In this document: piece after piece, positions 36,401 to 48,400 of the stretch | Numbering within the stretch: the stretch's first letter is position 1 | How the letters are laid out: each line of letters starts with the position of its first letter | Origin: Ascaris suum | Taxonomy: Eukaryota > Nematoda > Chromadorea > Rhabditida > Ascarididae | Assembly: GCA_013433145.1 (NCBI GenBank) | Contig: CM024189.1 | Span: 3,238,001-3,302,000, forward strand | Direction: 5' to 3' | DNA: 64,000 nucleotides | Notes under the pieces: generated by a model | What the model saw: only the letters and a program-made list of their open reading frames with translations | Databases searched by the model: none | Told to the model about the DNA's origin: nothing | Made by a program: the position numbers and the translations under genes

Positions 36401-39400
36401 CTGACAAATTGCTCTGTAAAAATCCATGCCGGCGAAGGAATTGTAAATTGCTGTTATTCTTACCAAAAAAACGTCGCCACATACAGTGAACGTATATATC
36501 CGGTGTCTGTGAGCAGAAGACTCGTGACAAGATAGCTCGAATGAACATGGGCAAGCCCCCTCCCTTTCTTTCCCTCTTCCCAGTCGCCCAACAGTCTCTC
36601 CCACTCATAAGCTTGGCCGTAAACGTCAAGGTTTTCCGAAATTGACTTGCGATCAAACTGCAAGTAGCACAGAATAAGATTGCGAATTTTGTGGACAGGT
36701 TTGGGGATTTCGACAAATTCGAAAATTTTCGAGAGAAATCTTTCAAAAATTATAAATTCATTTCGCCTTTGCCAGTGAAACAGTGGTTGTCATTTGTGGG
36801 TTAATGCAATAGGACAGCTTCCGGGAATTTCGTTGCTAGGATCTTCATTCGAGTTGCAGAAAGTGTCATTTGACAGCCTGGCAATCAGCGAGATGATGCT
36901 GTAATGTTACATAATGCATGTCTATTTGCAAAACGTTCTATAAGTTAAAATTTCATATGGAAGTTGAAATGCTCTTTGAGGTGATCATTCGTGTCTAACA
37001 AACCCGTGTGGCCATGGAACGTGCGTACAGCTAAACGGTGGCTATACTTGCGACTGTCCAAAAGGATATCGCATTACGTCTTTCAATGGAAACACCACTT
37101 GCGAAGGTTGGCATCTCTGGCAGCTATCTGTTAATAGTTACTCCTAAGTAATGCTGTTTTGTGCTCATCACAGTTTTCTGATTGCTTACGTAAAATCCTT
37201 TTAGATATCGACGAATGCCGCACTCCTGGCTATTCTCTATGCGATCAGTACTGCACAAACACTGACGGGTCCTATTACTGCACATGCGCCGACGACTATT
37301 GGCTTTATGGACGGGATGCGGTCAACCTCACTGTACTAACAGTTAACACGACGTTCTTAGTCGCAAATCATTCGTGCATTAGTGAGTATTCGACTCTTTA
37401 CCAGATATAACTATATGACGATGGAAGGAGTTCATTAATGACATATCATCTTCCGCTCATTGCCGTTCCTTTAATGAACTCCAAAAGAGCGATAAACTGT
37501 GGTAGAGGAGCCAACATACCGGTTATAAACTTGTGAATTAGGCGATAAGCGTTCTTCATACATGGTAGAAAACCAAAACAAACTGGAAAGTACTCCACGG
37601 AGCAAGTTAAAGCATGTTCTTTGGTACATCGATTGGTTGTAAGGCTGAATCATAAAAATGAATAAGGAAGGATTATGTCGAGGAGATGACTTGTGAAGAG
37701 AGCGGTATAAGCCCCCCCCCCCTCTCACCCCCACCTTATTTTTGTATCTTCGGAAATGCAGTGAGCTTTCTATTTCACTTTTTCCATTTGAAGAGAAAGC
37801 GCGAAATCTGAGACTAGAATGTAGATGGCACAGAAAACAACTTCTTGCAAAAGATGCTTTTATTAAAATACTGTTTTCTGGCGGAATGATATCCCCTTCA
37901 AAGTAAAGCACGTTGCTTAATTTAAAAAATTAAGGGAATTGCATGTCTTAATCAAAATCTGTTGTCTGGCAACAGAATTCTGAGAAGACAATCCTGCAGT
38001 TTTCTATGCTCATTACATCAATTTTTTGATGATTAACATGTTATAGCGGTAGTTGTGAAGTTTTGAATTTAATGGGAATATTCCAGAAATAAGCGTGCCG
38101 TTTGATCTGATAAAACACTTGCGAATATTGCCTATGTAGGTAACTGCGAGGATGAGACCTAAGGGAAAGGCGTGTACCGAGCTCACAAATTTTGTTTGAT
38201 TTGATAGAGTGGGTAGAGTGAAAATCATTGGAGAAAAGTTAGGTTTCTGTTGAAGTTGGAATTGGGAAGCCCCAATCACGGCGACTCTTTCGACCGTTCA
38301 TGAAAGGGTGAAATCAAAGGTTACACTGATGATGGGGTATCAGAATGGACCTGGTACAATTCCGAATTGAAAAAGGGGCAAATCGAGAGGTAAGACCTTC
38401 GCAGTGTGTGCTCATCCATGAACCAGAAAACAAAAACTAATTCCTGGTAGAAGCAATATCTGATGTTTTTAAGTACATCTTGCAGAGACTGTGGTGGATA
38501 ATTGTCATTTTAAGGAAAGAGGTGTCCGACTCCACCTGTTCCACAACTTGCCTATGAATATCCCTATCTATCGCAGACGGTGCACCTCGAAAATGGGCTC
38601 TATCACACTGGTTGTACGCTCACATTTCAGTGCATGTTTTTTGGATATAATATTATACTCACGAATTTGACTTGTTTGTCTAACGGCACATGGCAGCAGA
38701 GTTCCCCTTGCCCTGGTTGGTTCCGTTGAAATTTTTGTTTGCTGCTTTAATTTTCCTCATATAATAACAGCACTGACAGGTTGCAAAATTTGCCGTTAGA
38801 CAGTGCAGACGTAGGCGGAAAAATACTTGTTGGTCTAGCCGAGAAAATGAGTTGCACCGATGCATTTTGTGAGTGCCGACCCGAGGGAGGGAACAGACTG
38901 AGCGATTAATCGGCCTATTGTTCGGACAACGAGCTCAGTTTCCCGTCGAGGTGATAAAAAGCGAAAGGAGAGGTGAACATGCGTGGACAGCAACATGAGG
39001 AAACAGGAGGAGAGCAGTGGAGAAAAAAGAAAGAGAAAGGTGATCGAATAAAGAAAATGATGGTAAACGGGATCGAAACGCGTCGAAGAAAATCACAAAC
39101 GATCCTTGCTGAAAAGTTTTTGGCTTTTTCTTAAAAGGGAATTATTGTAAGAAATAAGGTAACAAAATAAGGAATCACCATCAGCGACCAACAAAATACG
39201 ATAGTGGTCATGAGAATTAAACCAGTTGCAAAAAATTGATAGCGACAATAGATTTTTGCAAACACAAGATCTCTCTTATTATATTTATAGTATGCGAATA
39301 ATCATTATATTTTCCTCCAACATGCATACCTTTCGTGGGTTAAGGCAGTCGTCATGGCCACAGCTTATAGTGCCGTCAGTTGTGGTCATCCATCACTGCA

Positions 39401-42400
39401 AATGACCGTTTCGTCGTACCTGAGTTGCACGAACTAAGTTGCCGTTTACAGATTAAACGCATAACTGTTATTCAAATCTGCATAACGAAATTTGAAACTC
39501 AACCCTGACAATGAAAATTCTTCAATTTTTATTGGTTTTCCGGAAATTCATCTCTGATTAAGTTAGCTGAGGAATTTCCGAAAATAAACGAAATAATAAA
39601 AGGAAAATGAGCATGAGATAGTGCCAAAAAGGGACCATGCCATGGAATTTGAGAGAAATAATAGAAAGAAGAGAGAGAAGAGCAGTTGGGGGATCTTTGC
39701 TGTTTCTTAATCCGCTTAACAATGGTACAGTTAAAATAGCTTCTCATCATTGAACTGAGGCATAAACCAAGAAATTGCAGAAAATATAGCTTTACGTAGA
39801 CTCATCTGAAAGGTTCGTTGACCAACTTCATAATACTTCCTTCTTACTCGACGATAGTGGCTTCGAGTTTGCGCGTAGAAGAAAATAGTTTCCTGCAGCA
39901 ATCACGTGCTTGCGGCCATCCACGACGCAACGCGAGCTGCGCATTGAGCCCTATCAAGAAATATACACTCATGGTGATGTCATACACTTCTCGTGCTCAG
40001 AACCGTTCCAATTGGTCGGTCCCACTCAATCAATCTGCCAGGATAACAATTTGTGGTCGGTTAAGAAGCCGCCTGTATGTTCCGGTAACTTTAGTTCTTT
40101 TTCTAGAATGATACTCATCATCGAAGATCCACTAGAGAACACATGATTGGAATTGCAATCACTTGTGATTTAAAAAAAGGGAGGGAGTGTTTAAAATAGT
40201 GGGGATGATATGTACCTCTGTCGCTTATCAGATTCTCTTTTCTGGATGCCGAAATTTGCTTCTCATTTAAGAAGCTATGAAATAACAAGTGATTGGCTGC
40301 GGAAAATGATACATTGTAGAGAATGAATTTTTGAGGCAAAAGTCTCCATTACATAAGTTTGTTTCATGGTCGTTTTTTTTTCTTTTTGTTTTTGAAACGC
40401 TGATATTATTTTCGAATATTATCACAGCTGCATCTAGTTTTCCTCTGATATTTGAGTCGGAAAATGTTTTTCTGATATTTTTTTTCACCGTATTTGTCCG
40501 TAGGCTGCAATAACTATTGTTTATGAGTTAGACTCGGAAGTATGTTTCACTTTGCATTTTTTTAGGTAATATTGGAATTATTTTCCTATTAATCGCTAGC
40601 ATTTCACATATTTTTCCTAACTTCTCCAAAAACTTGGTTGACCACAGTTTTTGACCGGAACTTGTAGCTCTGTTGTTTTGAATTTATAACTGTCACAGTC
40701 CTAGCAAATATTTGCGACTCAGTAACTGGGCAGCTGCAAAATTTCATTCATTCGAAAGCGAAATTGAAACTGGAACGGTAAAATTGCTGCAGAAGGTTCC
40801 ATTTGAGTGGTCTGCAAATATCGAGCTCAAACCCGACTGGAAAACACACAAATGTTTTATATTTTCCGACAACTTTTCTTCTAAATTTCTGGAACGTTCG
40901 TTCCCTGCAAAACATCGGTTTTTTTTTGCTTGTTTGCGTCCGACATCGGCTCTTTTCTTGAAAATCTCGGAATCCTCGGCCGTTCTTCCCTTTCAATTAG
41001 GTAGAATATGAGGAAGTTCTGTGTGCAGTTGGCATAAGCAATCGAAATTTGTGACTCCAAATTCATGCATCAACCATCGAATGTTTATTTCTGTCTTTGT
41101 CTTTGCACCTTCGTCTCTATTAGTTCTGTTCAAGAGCGCTCAGTATACGACGCTATGCAAACTTCTTGTTTACCTCTCATAAGAGAGGTGCAAAAACGGC
41201 CATTCGGTCGGTTGCAATGCAGAATTTTCAGTGCAACGCTGTCCTGACGTTAATTTCAACGGTGCAATATTCGTCCAGGAGCATAACAGCGATTTACCCG
41301 ATAACGTTCCAGGTTACAAGTAGGTGCCATTGGAAGTTTCTCTCTCGTTAGATATGCCACAGAAGCCTTTTCCAAGCGATGAGAAATTATATGCAGGAAA
41401 GTACAATGAAAATTTTTAAGAAGTGTGAGATGCATGAGAATGAACTGAATTCAGATTTTTCGATGTGTGCGCGACCTTTGTACTCAAATAAATTTGAGAA
41501 ATTCTGATTTTATAATTTAATTCCACTGGCTGTTGCATATCTGTTGCACTCTGCAGTTCTCTTATTACGATCACGTTTCCGAGGGAGCTGCCCTAGCAGT
41601 ACAAAGCAGTTTCCTGGAAGCTGCTACTTTCACTTTGTTTTCTAGACTAGGTGTTGAGTCAGAAAGGCGATCGTAGTAGTTTCAACAACTGAATGAGTTT
41701 ATATCGAATGTTTGAGCGAAATAGAGTGGTATAATAGGTGATATTAGTGGCGAGAAAAGAGAAGATTCCGAGGGTTCTGCGGGGAATTATACGATTATCT
41801 TTCGCAGTGTGTCGGTTGATATGAGGTCGTGCCAACATTGCCCAGATCGCTGATTTTCATATTTCTTTAAACAAAGGTTTTCATCGTTTGAGTCATTCAT
41901 ACCCTCCGTACTTTCACTGAATTGTTAAAAGTTCAATTTTATAGGTATATTTTGGTATGCAATAACGGCTACGAATTCGAAGATGGCAGTGGAAGCGTCG
42001 CGATCGAATGCGTTGCAAATTACACCTGGAGCAGAAAGAGCATTCCGCTTTGCATCCGTAAAAACATTGTGACTTTTACAGCTGGAAGGGATAGTAATAA
42101 TGTTGCATTTTATATTGCATCTATTCTAACTTGAACAATTTAAGAATTGAATAAAAGATGATGGGAGGTAGAGGAGAAGGGCTGTCCCCATGAGTTAATA
42201 TAGCAATGAGATAGCATTATCTATTATGCAAACGGCAAAAACCGTACACTCAGTACTCTCTTTAACGTGCATAGCTATAAACATTTATACACATATGCCT
42301 GTGTTCAAAAACCGCCTTGAACTTACACCAACTTAGAGAACTTCTGAAATTGTAAATCCATTAGCTTTAGAAAAGTGAGGCACAATATATCCAGCTCATT

Positions 42401-45400
42401 TTCAGGCAACTGAGAAATTCCCTTATATGGTTAGTGATATATATGCAAGTGTTAGCGAGAGAATTTATGAAGTTTTGCAATATCACTTCTCACTGTGTGA
42501 TCAAAATGTTCACTGCTATGATCAAAGTATTTACTGTTTATAGCAAAAAGATGTTCGGTTGAGCAAAGCGAGGAACTCGTTCCACTTAAAAAGAGTCTTA
42601 TTAGTGGCGAATCGACTTCCTTCCATTGCCAACAAAATGATTATTTTCTATCTGGTAAGCGCATTCCAATAAATCACAATTGTTCTCATTTTCGTCTAGC
42701 TCATTAGAAAGACGAATTTTCTTTTTCGTCAATGTGGAGGTTAATATTATGGGCGTTACGCAAATCAAAATTTATCTACAGGTAGTTTGCACGAGTAAGG
42801 TATGTATACCTGCCTGCTGGAATGCCGCTGGGTGATGACAGGTGTATCGTCATTACAAACAGGTATTATAGGTATAGAGCACTTTCGTTTGCCTTTCCAA
42901 AATATTTTTAAATAATAGATGCATTTGTATTTGCCAGATATTACTAGTAGTATTGGTACAGTCGGAAAGAAAATGTTGCATAAGGTGGTTATACACTGAT
43001 ATGTTACTTTATAAACCTTCCGTGCTTCCATTAAAACGAGTGGTACTAATTATCCCAAGAAACTGAAATTGAATTCACCCGAAGGTTTTCCTGAGTAACA
43101 TTACTCACTGTAATCTCGCATAAAATACAAGTATGACGACTGGTGTCCTGCAAACGTTTCAGAAGAGATACACAGGCGAGTGGGCAAATGGAGGGGATGG
43201 TAATAATTCGGGCGAAGTCGTCGTATGTGTTGTACATAAATAGCGTCCTTAGCTAATCACTTTACGAAATTCTTACTTTACAACAACTTATAGGTTCATC
43301 ATCGACAACTTGTGTTGCTCGTAGTTCATCATACACCTCGGACGTTATTGAGACTTATGATGATTGTATTAGTCATATCAGTCCTGAGACATACGCATCG
43401 CTCGGCTCATCTGCCGTTCTTTGGTGTATCGTCAACGAAAGATGCGCCAATTTCACGGTCATTTTCAGATCTTATTTCACAGAAAATCATTCTTTGAAAT
43501 AATGAAAGCAAACTTCATCTGAAGACCAAGTAAAGTTTGATAAGCGTGGAATGAAAAATTTTCGCAATTGTTCTGCGAGCGTTCACTCAAAGAACATTGA
43601 TATATCACTAAAAAAGAAACAGTTTGATTTCATTTGTTTTGATAAGAATTCAGTTTTGAAAAACAACAGGTACAGTCAATGCTGAGCAGTCGTACCCTCT
43701 TCTTCCTGTATATTAAATATACTTTGCACCATCCTCCTTCCTCATTTGTTTTCTTCCTTGTTTGTGCTTACCCATGCAAAAGAAATTTAATTAGAGAGAG
43801 AGCTGTTTAAAGTTCTGTTTGCTTTCTATGAGTCATTTGACTATGAAATTGATCTTCGAAAAATTGCAGGTTTCCTGGCGACGAAGTAGGCCCACAGAAG
43901 AGGATTTAGTAACGATAAAGAGAGGGTTATTCAAATATGCAGTTTTCTTCGAAAGGGCACAGGTTACTGAATAACTCATTGTTTACGTAACAAGCGCATC
44001 TTAATATCGTGCGACACAGTTCGATAATGCAGTCCTTACCTTGTCAGATGAAGAGAGTTTGTAAGAACGCTATCTGTGTTGTGGTCTACTCACCACGTGA
44101 TATTCACCGTGCGATTTGAAGTTATTATGGGAAAGAGGGAAAAACTTATCGTTAACAAGGAAGTGCGTCAAGAGATCAGTTCACCCTAGCATGTACATAC
44201 AACACGAGAATGAAGAGCGGTGAGAAGAGAAATACAATAAATTTCCGGTGAAAAACAGGGACGGTGATGTTGCTTCAATCTTGTCATCATTTCTCATCAA
44301 ATTTCATCTGAGTTTTATTTTTTTTCTCTAGTTGTATCTTTCTAATTGATCAATTTCCGCATTAATTGAGGAAGTCGTCAAGATTTTCAACCAGAAAATG
44401 CTGCAGCATTCGATCTAGTCGCTTTTTAAGACCGATTTTAACGTGAACCGACTCACAATGAAAACTGCCAAATAAAGCTTTGATATGATACCCACTGTCA
44501 TTGGCCTGTAGCACACTCAATATTAATATTTCGAGCCATTTGCAACTTTGCTTCGTCCACATCACCATATTACTTCCACATTTCGGCTCTAGACATTCCG
44601 CGGATCTCGTTGAGAAATATTTTTCTTGATTTCTTATCAATCCGCAACTGTGAACTCTGAAAGATGTCATGATGCCAGTTCCATTCGATTGCACATGCGC
44701 TTTGAAGCGTCGTTCACGAAACTGGTGAGCAAGGTATGTGCATACTGCAAGGTGTTATGAACTACTTCGCTTGTTGCAGCTTTCTGATCAAGACTCTTAC
44801 CAGTGTGTCGTTTCTTCGAATGGCAGAATTATCGACCAGAAGTTCGCCGACTTCTTCGTTCATTATCTCAGTGAGGAAGCCGACAGCTGGACCAACGTAA
44901 TGGCTGTTGCGCAGCCTATTAAAGGTGCCTAGTTTGTCAGCGATTGTGGTTGTTAACGTTTAGTGGTCATCAATTAGAATCACGATTTTTACTCAGGGGA
45001 TCGAAACACATCCATGTTCCAGTGTAGTTCCAAATGGAGAATTCTGGGTCATGCTAGTTTGCCCATGGGAAGCACACATGACATGAAATTTGGTTGACTT
45101 GCCCATTGGATTGAGCAGGCTAAGAGGGTGTGTGTTTTGTCTAAATGTTGTTGTTTTTTGCTTAGGGTACGATGCGGATGTTTTCTATGTTTTCATTCAA
45201 TTGTTTCAAGCACAAATGGATGGCTTCTTCTGATTTCTGGTCAGAATTTAAGCTTATTTTTAGCCTTGTGGTAACACGACAATTCGCCGTGAATCGAAAG
45301 TTGTGAACTACTCTGCTGTCACGATTTGCTTAAATTCACTTTCGTTTCAGAGGTTTTGCTCGACAGTCGGATAAATCAGGCGAACTGGGTTTCATCTAAG

Positions 45401-48400
45401 GATGTAAGAGATTCTTAAATAGATTCCCTTTTCAGTTTTTCACTTCATTATCGCTTAATTTTTTTCAAAGGTTTTTTATTCGCAGTTAGTGTGATGGAGA
45501 AAAATCCAAGAAGTTTTAACCGATGCGGCTGTGGGGTGAGAGGACAACGTCGAAACCGAAATCTTCTCAGGAAAATAAAGTAGATTTCATTATTTGTAGA
45601 CACTATAAACATTATTGGTCATGGTCAAGATAGTGAAGACGTCATTGTTTCAGTGGGAGCAAACTTCAGAAGGAACGTGGGTATACCGCTACAGAGATGG
45701 ACGGAAGTAAGTTCAGATTATTTCATTTTCGAGAATTACGACGCTTCACGACAATTAGTGTCCGATTTTTTGAGGTGGAAAAATCTTTTTCCTTTTTTAA
45801 ATTATTTCTCGTCATCTGGAGAAGAGTGCGGTGATGAGAAGAATGGGAGGAGAGGGGGAGGGGTAAGGAAAGATGGGTATTGGGTGTGGCATCAGTTTTT
45901 GCTTTCATAACTACGATATCTTCCAGTTGCTTTGCTTGATATTTTCTAAAAGTCACACATATGAAACGTTCCGTTTTTTTGATATTTTGATTTTTTTTTG
46001 GCTCACTTCAAAAGTTTCATTGGTATGAGCGACAAATCGATCACAGCAGCATGCATCCAACGAGCGCAGATCGAGAAGAAAGTGTTATCGAAGCACTGAC
46101 TCATAGGCAGTACTTTTCCATTGTTAGGCAATTGATTTTCAGTTTCATTATGAACTCACTGCTCGAAGTGGCTCCTGAGTGGGCGACGATTTCGGTTAGT
46201 TACAAGATCGATAAATGCGCTAGTTGCACCTTACATCTGAAGCTTCTTCGCCCGGATGCAACAGAAGCCGTTCATATGGACATTGCGAAGTTCATCACCG
46301 TTGCCGAGCTATTCGCCAATGAAAGCTATTTCCGCTTGCAACCACGTACGATGGCATTCGTTGCAGTCGCTATCGAGAGCAATTCGCCCAGCGCATATGT
46401 CTACTCGTTGGATGTTCTCGTAACAAAATGTCCACCGGTGAGCTCAATTTAGAAGCATTCCAAAAGGGAGGCCATAGATGTTGTTGTTCTGTAAGAGACT
46501 GAACGCTGAGTGAATCCTTGTGATGGTGTAGTTAATTTACTTCAAAACACTGCCGAATTACCTGGAGGTGTTTTAGGATGCAGTAGAAGAATGTTTCGGG
46601 TATTATAGACTCTCGCATTGATTGTCAGTAGATGAGCCTTTTCACGAGAGCTTCTGCGATTTTCGTGTGAAATTGAAACCTCCCGAAAATTATTCCGGTT
46701 TCAGCGTGGACCTCATGTGCAGTATTTAAAGAACATAGACATATCGTAAAAATCAGAAATCTTCTAAAGAGGCATCTTCGAGGGTCTATCGAAAGTAGAA
46801 AGAGAACGCAACGAAATTTGCAAACAGTATCATAAACCATGGATTCCTCAGAAATCTCGGGAAGTCCAATGTTGAAACGTTGAAAATCGCCGGATTCTCG
46901 GGGATGAGAAGCCAGCATTGACAGCACAGAAAAAAGTAAGAAATGTGAAATGCAAAGGGAATTTAATAAAACTGCACAGAATGCAACTTCATTACCGTGC
47001 TCTAGCAAATATTTTGGACGCGCTTAAAGAGCAATTAAGCCAATTTGCAAGCCTGCAACATGCAAAAACGGGACCTTCGGAGGAATCAAAAACGGAGGTT
47101 TGTAACATGCCCATGCAGATATCAGAAAAGCGACCGCGGGAGTCTGTAGTCACTGAAAAAAAAGCCGCACAGGTCATGGCGATACGAATTTTGCATGTAC
47201 ACCCTGTTTTATTGACCGTTCGTCTTCTGTAAGGTTGCAAGAAGTTGCCGTAAAATTCAGGATATTTCAACGCAACCACTTGTAAAGAATGACATTTCTC
47301 GAGACCTCCAGAGTTTATAGCAAACGGAGGAGTTTGTTTTCACAATATCCGCACGACCTTTAAATTTGAAATTAATTAAGTAGTGTCTACTCTATCTGTT
47401 ATTCGCCATATGGAATGAAAACAGTGCAGTAATTATTTCGCCTCTTTTAACAAGTTTCGCCGTAAGCAATTCCTAACTGCATCCTGGAAGCGCCACAAGT
47501 TGCTGAAGTTTTGCGGACGGCATCGGGTCGAGCGCATATTTCAGATCAAAATTGGACTTGTGGAGTTCCCCGAAACGATAACTCAGCAGAATATGGTCGA
47601 GGTTGCAGGCGAATGTGTAGCTGGAGCGTCAACCTACGACGGTTCTCAGCCCACACTATCATGTTCCTCCCAGGGCAGATGGTTCTCCTCGCAGCAGCTT
47701 ATCTCTACGTGTGTCTGTAAGAAATCGCATTCAACCTATCACGGCAAATGTGTTCTTCAAGGTAACTTCTCTCCATTATGCATCTTGTCCGTTGCATTCT
47801 TTGTTCTCGCATTTATTTGTCTGCTTTTCTAAGACGTTGCAGATGGGAAGTCCTCGAATCGTTTCCTGTCAAATGGTATGCAAGGCTCGGATTTTTCGGA
47901 TTGCATTGTCCTTTGAAAATTCTCAATCGGTAATTTGGTGCGAACCTTCTCGAAGCATTTGCTAAGTTTCAGATCGCTCCGTCTTTTTGGCTCGCTTTCG
48001 CAATGATTCTTGCTATATGCATAAAATCAAACCACTTTTTGGTGACTCATTCTCGACATTTTCACTTAGGCCATATTTTTAATATTATTTAGGCTTGGTG
48101 CGAAATCATCGTTGACTGCCATGAAGCTCAGCTATAACGGCGAGAAGCGCACCTTTTTGTTCCCTTTTACACCTCTCTTTCTGCATTTAAATCCAAAAGA
48201 TTTTAATGCGGAAAATGCCCAGAAGCGTTGACCACTGTTTGGCATTTTCTTTAGATATGAGAGTATAATGAATCAGTTAAACCATAAGATGTTTTAACAG
48301 GGCCAATTTGCTACGAGTGTTCGAACGGTACAAGGTGTGACGCCACTTCCGCGACACACTGCGAACCTGGTGACAGCTGTTTTACGAGTACTCAAATTGG

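Noticed and set aside
36303..36746. 147-codon minus-strand open frame
   Set aside because: No domain, no splice context and composition like non-coding DNA; it lies in an intron of the plus-strand gene.
37471..37911. 146-codon minus-strand frame over the poly-C tract
   Set aside because: Low-complexity Gly run from the C tract and no domain similarity.
47511..47720. Alternative frame over the Eph-like cysteine-rich exon
   Set aside because: The other frame matches Eph cysteine-rich order and joins in phase with both neighbours.
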